From contig URNW01000033.1 in assembly GCA_900549285.1 (NCBI GenBank), positions 1-5,501 on the forward strand: a stretch of DNA of 5,501 nt, in the 5' to 3' direction. Under the pieces are notes generated by a model. The model was not told the origin of the DNA, did not search any database, and worked only from the letters and a program-made list of their open reading frames with translations. The translations under genes and the position numbers were made by a program. Shown here piece after piece: positions 1-4,842 of this stretch (positions are counted from its first letter, which is position 1; each line of letters opens with the position of its first letter). Source of the stretch: an uncultured Mycoplasmatota bacterium. Lineage in GTDB: Bacteria; Bacillota_I; Bacilli_A; RF39; UBA660.

Positions 1-273
1 TGCTCTTCCAATAGTTCTAGCTATTTTACTTACAAACTGAACATGAATCATTCTTTTAGAAATATGATCATGGTATGTTTTTGAGAATACTTGAGTTTTA
101 TCTTGATAGCGAATAAAAGCTAAAGAATAAATAATGCGATCAATATCTCTAAAAAAAGGCGTTCTAATATCTTTATTATTTGGTTTTAAATATATTGCTA
201 ATTCATTTTTACAAGCATATTTGCTTAAATTTTGATTGTGATTATTCATTTTAATATAAATCTCTTCTTGCAT
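1..273 (-). CDS. dgt: dGTPase-like HD-domain deoxynucleotide triphosphohydrolase, N-terminal part (runs off left edge)
   Basis: The first 91 codons are visible and the frame is open at the window edge. The family hydrolyses dNTPs, classically dGTP, to the nucleoside and tripolyphosphate in the cytoplasm. Recognition rests on the conserved N-terminal block. RTPFFRDIDRIIYSLAFIRYQDKTQVF (residues 37-63) matches the family pattern RTxFxRDRDRIxxSxAFRRLxxKTQVF. It is followed by DHISKRMIH (69-77), which aligns with DHYRTRLTH, so His77 is the first metal ligand of the HD site. The later HD pair and the substrate pocket lie outside the window. Some usual arginines are replaced (Arg to Ile at residue 44; Arg-Thr to Ser-Lys at 72-73), so the protein is somewhat divergent and its nucleotide specificity cannot be called. 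The start is fixed by an AAAGGAGG Shine-Dalgarno sequence 5 nt upstream. It begins 48 bp after the 460-residue membrane protein gene, probably on the same transcript. In many Firmicutes dgt precedes dnaG-rpoD. Confidence 0.85.
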   Translation of the reverse strand, partial: MQEEIYIKMNNHNQNLSKYACKNELAIYLKPNNKDIRTPFFRDIDRIIYSLAFIRYQDKTQVFSKTYHDHISKRMIHVQFVSKIARTIGRA

Positions 274-278
274 GGTAT

Positions 279-286
279 CCTCCTTT
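279..286 (-). promoter_or_regulatory. Strong Shine-Dalgarno sequence of the dgt-like gene
   Basis: AAAGGAGG on the minus strand lies 5 nt before the ATG at 273. It decides the start against a second in-frame ATG eight codons further in. The 48-bp gap from the upstream stop codon shows no convincing promoter or terminator, which supports co-transcription with the preceding gene. Confidence 0.8.
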
Positions 287-321
287 TTTAATCATATCAA
301 AAAAAGTAAAAAAAATAAACC

Positions 322-1704
322 CTATAGTGTAGGATTTATTATATTAGAAGTATCAGTAATACCTAATTTTTTTAAAATTTTATTTAAATTATCTTTTATT
401 TTTTCTTGTTCTTCTTCTGTTAATTCTTTTATATCTATACTTTCAAATTCCTCCATTATGTTTATATCACTTTTACTAAGATTAAAAGAACCTATATATT
501 CTATATTATTTTTTTCATTAGATGATTCTACTATATAATTCATTTTAAAACTTGCTTCCCATTCTGTTTCTTTGTCTTCGATATTATTTAACTGAATAGT
601 TACTCTTTCTATGACATCATTCTTTGAAGATTTTATTTCTAATATTTTTTCTTCTTTTTTGGCTTTTAATTTTATATTAGAAATTATTTTGCCATATTCA
701 CTAAATTCTAATTCTAAAAGTCCATCTTGATAGTTTATTTTAATATTGGTATCATCATTTCCTATTAAAAATTCTACTTCATTATCTATATTAGTAAAAC
801 GAATTACTTTCTCTTCTTTAGTCTCAATATTTCCAGCAATAATTTTATTTTTCTTGGTATATAAATTTATTTTTATTTCATCATCTTTATTTAATCTTAT
901 TTCTTTTCTTAAACTATCTTTTAGTTTTTCTATTGTTAGTCCCATAACATTAGATAAAGACTTCAATAATTCATCATTTTTTAACATTTCATCTTTGATA
1001 TAGTTTATTGTTCTTTCTATATTTTCTTCATCTAATAAATAAGTAACTTTTTGACTAGTTATATTCTTACTATTTACATTTATATTTTCTTTGGTAATAC
1101 TCATTTTTGCTTCTTCTAAAGAAGATATTAGAAGCTCTTTCATTTCTAATAAAATCGTATGTAAATTATCATAGTCTATCTTATATAAATTTAAATCATT
1201 GAAATTAAAATCTAGATCAATTACTCCCAAATCTAATATTTTATCATATAATTCTTTGCTTTGTAGATAAGCATGATTATCTAAGGAAGATAATAACACA
1301 TTTATTATTTCGGTTTTTCCTTGATTTAATCTAGCACCGAGATGAAAAGCTTGACTTGGATTATTTACTCCTAATAACAGATTCATTTCATAATTATTTA
1401 AATCTTGATATTCTTTGATGTTCGTATTTAATCTTAAATTGGTATTTATCACAAAAGGCTCATTTATATAATCTAGATTAAAGGAAGTTTTTAAATTTTC
1501 TTTTAAGAAACTATCAAGTAATTTATAAGTATTTGTAATTGCCTTTTTATAAATACTCCTAGGATTAGAATTTAGTTTTTCTATCCCAACATATAAACCT
1601 ATCCCTATTGCTAAAACAATACAAATTAGAAGTAGAATCGTTTTTATTCCTTTTTTCTCTTTTTTTACTTGCTCTTTTGTTTGCAAATTTTCTTGAATAT
1701 TCAT
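322..1704 (-). CDS. Single-pass membrane protein of unknown function, 460 aa
   Basis: I do not recognise the family. The protein has a short basic cytoplasmic N-terminus (residues 1-19, Lys-rich near the membrane), one transmembrane segment at about 20-41 (IKTILLLICIVLAIGIGLYVG) and then about 415 residues predicted outside the cell. There is no lipobox and no signal-peptidase site, so it should stay anchored by its N-terminus. The outer part alternates polar and hydrophobic residues in many short strands (for example the region around 80-125 and a YLQSKELYDKI stretch). This suggests an extended beta-rich fold such as those of LolA/LppX-type lipoproteins, but only as a guess. The C-terminus holds an acidic-to-basic helix (EEEQEKIKDNLNKILKKLG). 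I chose the ATG at 1704. A GTG four codons upstream is also in frame, but it would use up the AAAGGTG that serves as ribosome site for the ATG. It lies 53 bp after the amidase and 48 bp before the dgt-like gene, so is probably in their operon. Confidence 0.75.
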   Translation of the reverse strand: MNIQENLQTKEQVKKEKKGIKTILLLICIVLAIGIGLYVGIEKLNSNPRSIYKKAITNTYKLLDSFLKENLKTSFNLDYINEPFVINTNLRLNTNIKEYQDLNNYEMNLLLGVNNPSQAFHLGARLNQGKTEIINVLLSSLDNHAYLQSKELYDKILDLGVIDLDFNFNDLNLYKIDYDNLHTILLEMKELLISSLEEAKMSITKENINVNSKNITSQKVTYLLDEENIERTINYIKDEMLKNDELLKSLSNVMGLTIEKLKDSLRKEIRLNKDDEIKINLYTKKNKIIAGNIETKEEKVIRFTNIDNEVEFLIGNDDTNIKINYQDGLLELEFSEYGKIISNIKLKAKKEEKILEIKSSKNDVIERVTIQLNNIEDKETEWEASFKMNYIVESSNEKNNIEYIGSFNLSKSDINIMEEFESIDIKELTEEEQEKIKDNLNKILKKLGITDTSNIINPTL

Positions 1705-1757
1705 AACCACACACACCTTTATATATTACTTTTTTATCGTAACAGTCATTTTCATTT

Positions 1758-3587
1758 TTATCTATCTTTTTTCTTTAGTTTACAATATACTATTTGAATC
1801 TTTTTAAATACTATATAATAAATTGTTCCCAAGATAATAGTATTTATTGTAATTAAAATGAGAGTGATTGTTTTGATTATTTGAACATTATTTTTATATT
1901 TTTCTTCATTTTCTGCTTTCTTTTTTTTCTCTTGTTCTATTTCTTCATATTCTTTGATTAATATTTCAGCATTTTTTGCATTTTCTTCATCACTATGATT
2001 ACTATAATTCAAGAAGTATTCTTTTACCTTCAAAGTTAGATCATTTTCTTCTTTTTCATAATAGGTTTTTAATTTTTCTATATATTCTGGTATTTCGTAC
2101 AAAGATGGGGTAAGACTACTATTTGTGATTGGCAAATTATTTTCCTTTTCAAATATATTAGCGACAGAATATAATAAATTCTCTTCATTCTTTCTACTGA
2201 AAAATTCTAGTCCATATGAAAATTCATCAATATACCCCATTGGTACAGTAAGAGATGGATATCCTATTACACTTCCTAAAAAGCTTCCTGGACCATTTAC
2301 TCCTTCATTACTATTTAGGGTAAATACTTTATTTTTAGTAGTAGGATATATTATTAAATCTAAATCATATTGATTAAATATCTCTAAAATGTGATTTTCA
2401 AATATCTCTTTTTTACTACTTATTGTATCAGCATCATATGTCCAACTACCATTGCAACCAGACAAATAGCCATTTAAACTATATATTTTACCATCTGCAT
2501 TTACTAGATCTTGAAAATTTCTTATACTTCCTATGGTTTTTGTAACATAATCATTAAAACCATCACAAAAAGAATCTCCACTCATTGTACTAGTTGCTAT
2601 ACTATAATAATACTCATTTATTAATTCATCTAAATAAATTATTTCGGCTCCACTCGCTTCTAATAATGCTATTTTTTCTTTTGTTAAATTATAAATATCT
2701 TCATCTGTTTTACTATTAGCTCTGATACTACTATTTTCTTTTCCTTCTAAATAACTATTAATCACTCCTATTTTAATACCTTCTAATGAATCTAGATTAG
2801 GATGATATCCATTTTCTTCTTCATTTATTACACTTAAAATAATGGTATTATCTACAACTGTTTTAGTCATAATTCCAATCGTGTCTCTAGTTGTATCATA
2901 AGGAATTACGCCATCAGAACTAATTAGTCCTAAACTTGGTCTTAATCCTATTAATCCAGCAGCGGAGGCAGGAAGTCTAACAGATGAATTCGTATCTGTT
3001 CCAAGGGAGGCGGCAGCAAATGAAGTAGCTACAGCTACAGCAGATCCTCCACTTGAACCATAAGGAGTATAACTAGTATTAAAAGCATTTTTTACTTTAC
3101 CATAACTACTATTAGAATTTCCAGCAGAAAAAGCAAATTCACTCATATTTGTACTAGCTAAAATAATAGCTCCCGCTTCTTTTAATTTTTTTATTGCTTC
3201 AGCATCTTCTTTAGGCATATTATCACTTAAAGCTAAAGATCCAGCAGTTGTAGCAATATTTGTTACATCAATATTTGTTTTTACGACAATTGGTATTCCG
3301 TGTAAGAGGCTTCTTACTTGCCCATTTTTTCTTTCTTCATCTAAAACTCTTGCTTCTTCTTTAGCCTTATCATTAATTTTTCTAATAGCATTAAAATCAT
3401 CATTATAAGCTTCTATTCTTTCTAAATATAGTGTTACTAATAATTCACTTGTTAAATATCCCTTATCTAAAGCCTCTGCTAAATCTGTTATACTCATAGT
3501 TGTAATATCAACTACAGCTTTTGTACTAGCAAAAACTGTGATAGGATATAGTAAAATTAATATCAATACTGTTTTAACCAATTTCAT
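1758..3587 (-). CDS. Secreted, C-terminally membrane-anchored amidase-signature hydrolase, 609 aa
   Basis: This is an amidase-signature enzyme, a family that hydrolyses amide bonds with a Ser-cisSer-Lys triad. All three residues are present: Lys103 (in VVKTNID), cis-Ser178 (in GSSGGSA) and nucleophile Ser202 (in GTDTNSSVRLPA). The spacings of 75 and 24 residues equal those of FAAH (Lys142, Ser217, Ser241). The usual GTDTGGS is GTDTNSS here. The N-terminus is a signal peptide (MKLVKTVLILILLYPITVFA, cleavage after Ala20). The amidase domain covers about residues 30-480. It is followed by a charged, probably coiled-coil linker (about 532-566), a transmembrane helix (about 571-594) and a basic tail ending KLKKKDR. 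The catalytic domain should therefore sit outside the cell, tethered at its C-terminus. Family members are usually 450-520 residues and mostly cytoplasmic. Cys341 and Cys378 could form a disulfide. The start at 3587 is preferred over an ATG at 3599, because the TGAGG ribosome site 6 nt upstream overlaps that earlier ATG. The substrate is unknown; peptide amides or acyl amides are possible. Confidence 0.9.
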   Translation of the reverse strand: MKLVKTVLILILLYPITVFASTKAVVDITTMSITDLAEALDKGYLTSELLVTLYLERIEAYNDDFNAIRKINDKAKEEARVLDEERKNGQVRSLLHGIPIVVKTNIDVTNIATTAGSLALSDNMPKEDAEAIKKLKEAGAIILASTNMSEFAFSAGNSNSSYGKVKNAFNTSYTPYGSSGGSAVAVATSFAAASLGTDTNSSVRLPASAAGLIGLRPSLGLISSDGVIPYDTTRDTIGIMTKTVVDNTIILSVINEEENGYHPNLDSLEGIKIGVINSYLEGKENSSIRANSKTDEDIYNLTKEKIALLEASGAEIIYLDELINEYYYSIATSTMSGDSFCDGFNDYVTKTIGSIRNFQDLVNADGKIYSLNGYLSGCNGSWTYDADTISSKKEIFENHILEIFNQYDLDLIIYPTTKNKVFTLNSNEGVNGPGSFLGSVIGYPSLTVPMGYIDEFSYGLEFFSRKNEENLLYSVANIFEKENNLPITNSSLTPSLYEIPEYIEKLKTYYEKEENDLTLKVKEYFLNYSNHSDEENAKNAEILIKEYEEIEQEKKKKAENEEKYKNNVQIIKTITLILITINTIILGTIYYIVFKKIQIVYCKLKKKDR

Positions 3588-3637
3588 AATAAACCTCATT
3601 TATATTATATATGATTATTTCTATAAATGAAAATAAA

Positions 3638-3661
3638 AAAATTCGTTTCATGTCGAATTTT
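3638..3661 (-). terminator. AT-rich hairpin with T-rich tail upstream of the amidase, possible terminator
   Basis: A perfect 8-bp inverted repeat (AAAATTCG / CGAATTTT, loop of 8 nt) is followed on the minus strand by TTTATTTT. The stem has only two G-C pairs, so it would be a weak intrinsic terminator. It could equally be an operator or a chance repeat in AT-rich DNA. If it does terminate, the amidase operon must start between it and the gene. A TATAAT at 3604-3609 (minus strand) exists there, but it would leave a leader of only about 10 nt and has no clear -35 box. Confidence 0.3.
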
Positions 3662-3689
3662 GTCTAATATTTTTTCTTACTTTCTCTTT

Positions 3690-3695
3690 TATAAT
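3690..3695 (+). promoter_or_regulatory. Candidate -10 box for the plus-strand toxin-like RNA
   Basis: TATAAT on the plus strand would start a transcript near 3702, giving an RNA of roughly 185 nt up to the shared 3' hairpin. That is in the range of Fst toxin mRNAs. No convincing -35 box lies at 16-18 nt; TTGTCT at 3660 is 24 nt away. The call therefore rests on one hexamer in AT-rich DNA. Confidence 0.25.
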
Positions 3696-3740
3696 AAATA
3701 GCTGTTATTTAGTATTAGTGTGCGTCTGATTCTTTTTATG

Positions 3741-3756
3741 AGTAGTTTAAACTACT
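3741..3756 (+). repeat. Perfect 16-bp palindrome in the presumed 5' leader of the toxin-like gene
   Basis: AGTAGTTTAAACTACT reads the same on both strands and can fold as a 6-bp stem with a TTAA loop. It lies 42 nt upstream of the small ORF's start codon. It might be the leader stem-loop typical of type I toxin mRNAs, or a protein-binding operator. No T-run follows on either strand, so it is not a terminator. Confidence 0.5.
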
Positions 3757-3790
3757 GATTTATATCAGGGGTTTTGATGAAAGTAGGAGG

Positions 3791-3813
3791 AGTGTCAATG
3801 AGTAACCAAACTA
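3791..3813 (+). repeat. Two-part direct repeat, copy 1, flanking the small-ORF start codon
   Basis: AGTGT (3791-3795) and CCAAACTA (3806-3813) bracket the ATG at 3798, with 10 nt between them. The same two words recur in the same order at 3894-3915. In Fst/par loci two such repeats (DRa and DRb) let the antitoxin RNA, read from the other strand at the second copy, pair across the toxin's initiation region. Confidence 0.6.
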
Positions 3814-3876
3814 TTGCTGATTATAATAATTATGCTTATTTCTATTATTGTAGATAAGCAAAAGAAAAGACGCTAA
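3798..3876 (+). pseudogene. Fst-like type I toxin candidate, apparently frame-disrupted
   Basis: A strong ribosome site (AGGAGGAG from 3785) sits 7 nt before the ATG at 3798. Read directly, that ATG gives a 19-residue peptide, MSNQTIADYNNYAYFYYCR, ending at 3857, which is rich in tyrosine and unlike known toxins. One base over, the same DNA reads LLLIIIIMLISIIV followed by DKQKRR and TAA at 3874-3876: a membrane helix with a basic tail stopping inside the 3' hairpin, the usual shape of Fst/holin-like type I toxins. This frame has a TGA overlapping the ATG and no good start of its own; TTG at 3814 lacks a ribosome site. Removing one A at 3804-3805 would join them into a 24-residue peptide starting MSTK. 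The Pro and Gly typical of Fst proper are absent. It may be a decayed toxin, a sequence error, a frameshifted product, or a real 19-residue peptide. Confidence 0.45.
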
Positions 3877-3885
3877 GTAGCGTCT
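3860..3885 (-). terminator. Intrinsic terminator (minus strand) shared by recO/antisense RNA; 3' hairpin of the toxin-like RNA
   Basis: AGACGCT and AGCGTCT form a perfect 7-bp stem (3868-3874 with 3879-3885) around a 4-nt loop. On the minus strand it is followed directly by TTTCTTTT, a good intrinsic terminator about 70 nt after the recO stop codon. On the plus strand the hairpin is followed by GCAACAAAAG with no T-run, so termination in that direction would be poor. In Fst loci one hairpin usually ends both convergent RNAs. Confidence 0.75.
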
Positions 3886-3893
3886 GCAACAAA

Positions 3894-3915
3894 AGTGTGG
3901 GCATTATCCAAACTA
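3894..3915 (+). repeat. Two-part direct repeat, copy 2, beyond the shared hairpin
   Basis: AGTGT (3894-3898) and CCAAACTA (3908-3915) are separated by 9 nt, against 10 nt in copy 1 at 3791-3813. It lies within the 5' half of the proposed minus-strand antisense RNA. The one-base difference in spacing is consistent with an extra base in copy 1, where the toxin frame is broken. Confidence 0.6.
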
Positions 3916-3925
3916 AATCATATTA

Positions 3926-3936
3926 ATTATATTATA
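3926..3936 (-). promoter_or_regulatory. Tandem overlapping TATAAT boxes for the antisense RNA
   Basis: Two overlapping TATAAT hexamers (3936-3931 and 3931-3926, minus strand) lie just after the recO stop codon. They are correctly placed to start a short RNA ending at the 3860-3885 terminator. Candidate -35 hexamers are weak (TAGATT for the inner box), so AT-richness alone could explain the match. Confidence 0.3.
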
Positions 3937-3956
3937 TCTTTTTTTAGAAATCTATT

Positions 3957-4676
3957 TTAAAATAATTTTTTAAAAAAATCTTTACTTTTTAAATACAGTC
4001 CTGTATATCGATCATAATATACATTTAGAAAATGATTAATTTCATTTTTTACTTTATCACTAATTTTAAGTTTACTGATACTTTTAATATCAACATAATA
4101 ATACATTCTTAAAAGTTCTATTGTTTTTTTATCTACTATCATTTCATTTTGATAACAATTAGAACAAATATAACCCCCTCTATCTCCATCAATGGTTATG
4201 ATATTAACTTTAGAGCCACATGAAACGCATGAATCTAAATTGAGCCCTACTCCTAGATTATCTAAGTATTTAATTTCAAGAATATTCGCGATTACTAGGG
4301 GATCTAATCCTAATTCTATTTTTAAAATAGCATTTATAAAATCTTCGTATAAATTATCGGTTGTTTGCTTTAATACTTGAGTTGTTAATTCCGTCATATA
4401 ATTTAAATAGCTTAATAAAACAATATCATTTTTTATCTTACTTAATGGATTTATTATATCAACACTGCTTAAAGTTGACAATTTATTTTCTTTATAATAA
4501 ATATTAAATTTTCCATAAGTAAACTTTAAAGTTGTAGCTCGAAAAGGGCTTTTTAGGCTTTTTGCTCCTTTACACATAATAGAGATAATTCCTTCTATTG
4601 TATACACATGAATTATTTTTGATGTTTCACCATAGGGAATCTCTCTTACAATGATGCCTTCTACTTCTTTTAACAT
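3957..4676 (-). CDS. recO: DNA repair protein RecO, 239 aa
   Basis: RecO binds single-stranded DNA and, with RecR (and RecF), loads RecA onto SSB-coated DNA during RecFOR recombinational repair. It also anneals complementary strands. The opening MLKEVEGIIVREIPYGETSKIIHVYT and the GAKSLKSPFRATTLKFTYGKF block (about residues 37-57) are the typical N-terminal OB-fold. The rest is the helical domain with a four-cysteine zinc site: Cys150 and Cys153 (CVSC), and Cys171 and Cys174 (CSNC), the second pair just after the GGYI segment. The length is normal for the family. The start ATG has an AGGA ribosome site 8 nt upstream and is preceded by a well-formed promoter, so recO may be transcribed on its own. 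It ends about 70 nt before an intrinsic terminator. In Firmicutes it commonly follows era; here its upstream neighbour is instead a surface-protein gene. Confidence 0.95.
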   Translation of the reverse strand: MLKEVEGIIVREIPYGETSKIIHVYTIEGIISIMCKGAKSLKSPFRATTLKFTYGKFNIYYKENKLSTLSSVDIINPLSKIKNDIVLLSYLNYMTELTTQVLKQTTDNLYEDFINAILKIELGLDPLVIANILEIKYLDNLGVGLNLDSCVSCGSKVNIITIDGDRGGYICSNCYQNEMIVDKKTIELLRMYYYVDIKSISKLKISDKVKNEINHFLNVYYDRYTGLYLKSKDFFKKLF

Positions 4677-4697
4677 AATATCATTCCTAACACTAAT

Positions 4698-4726
4698 ATT
4701 ATAGCTTAAAACAAAGCAAACTACAA
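4698..4726 (-). promoter_or_regulatory. Candidate recO promoter
   Basis: On the minus strand TTGTAG (4721-4726), a 17-bp spacer and a perfect TATAAT (4698-4703) form a sigma-A type promoter. Transcription would start near 4691, leaving a leader of about 15 nt with the AGGA ribosome site. Only the TTG of the -35 box matches consensus. A second TATAAT at 4771-4776, with a poor -35, could be an upstream start. Confidence 0.55.
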
Positions 4727-4733
4727 ATTAAAT

Positions 4734-4761
4734 GAGTGAAGTTATGTTGAAGGCTTCACTC
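4734..4761 (-). terminator. Hairpin after the surface-protein gene, probable terminator
   Basis: A perfect 8-bp inverted repeat (GAGTGAAG / CTTCACTC) with a 12-nt loop lies 64 bp after the surface-protein stop codon and just before the recO promoter. On the minus strand it is followed by ATTTAATTT, an imperfect T-tract, so termination may be partial. Confidence 0.5.
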
Positions 4762-4800
4762 TTTCACTGTATTATACTTGCCCATGTGTAAAGGAAAAAG

Positions 4801-4842
4801 CAACATAAGCAAGATAAATTTAGTTTCAAATTACAACATAAG
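4801..4842. repeat. Short direct repeat CAACATAAG, with an inverted partner in the nearby hairpin loop
   Basis: CAACATAAG occurs at 4801-4809 and again at 4834-4842, the second copy overlapping the last codons of the surface-protein gene. Its complement TTATGTTG is at 4742-4749, inside the loop of the 4734-4761 hairpin. In the minus-strand RNA the hairpin loop could therefore pair with either upstream copy. It may be chance. Confidence 0.4.

Larger units (their letters stand above)
3860..3922 (-). ncRNA. Candidate antisense antitoxin RNA (RNA II-like), about 60-65 nt
   Basis: Overlapping TATAAT boxes at 3926-3936 on the minus strand would start RNA at about 3919-3924. The terminator hairpin would end it at about 3860, giving the length known for the par RNA II of pAD1 (about 65 nt). 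Its 5' half would carry TAGTTTGG and ACACT, the complements of CCAAACTA and AGTGT that flank the toxin-like start codon. Its 3' half is the exact complement of the toxin RNA's hairpin. No sequence close to TTGACA lies at the right distance upstream. The same DNA is also the 3' region after recO, so the terminator may simply serve recO. Confidence 0.4.

Noticed and set aside
272..538. Plus-strand ORF of 88 codons
   Set aside because: Antisense shadow of the 460-residue membrane protein gene; the peptide is low-complexity Ser/Phe/Ile and has no ribosome site. The plus-strand ORFs at 746-1003, 2125-2373, 4192-4380 and 5278-5463 are rejected for the same reasons.
1705..1716. GTG start extending the membrane protein by four residues
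   Set aside because: The stretch AAAGGTGTGTG is better explained as the ribosome site for the ATG at 1704; there is no ribosome site in front of the GTG.
1726..1755. Nine-codon mini-ORF (MKMTVTIKK) between amidase and membrane protein genes
   Set aside because: No Shine-Dalgarno sequence and no recognisable feature; chance in a 53-bp gap.
3792..3797. Perfect TTGACA on the minus strand as a -35 box
   Set aside because: It is the complement of the AGTGTCAA beside the small-ORF start; no -10 box lies at 16-18 bp (TATAAA is 28 bp away).
3588..3956. tRNA, rRNA, CRISPR array or insertion-sequence remnant in the long gap
   Set aside because: No cloverleaf, no regularly spaced repeats and no transposase fragments or terminal inverted repeats could be found; the structure seen fits convergent small RNAs better.
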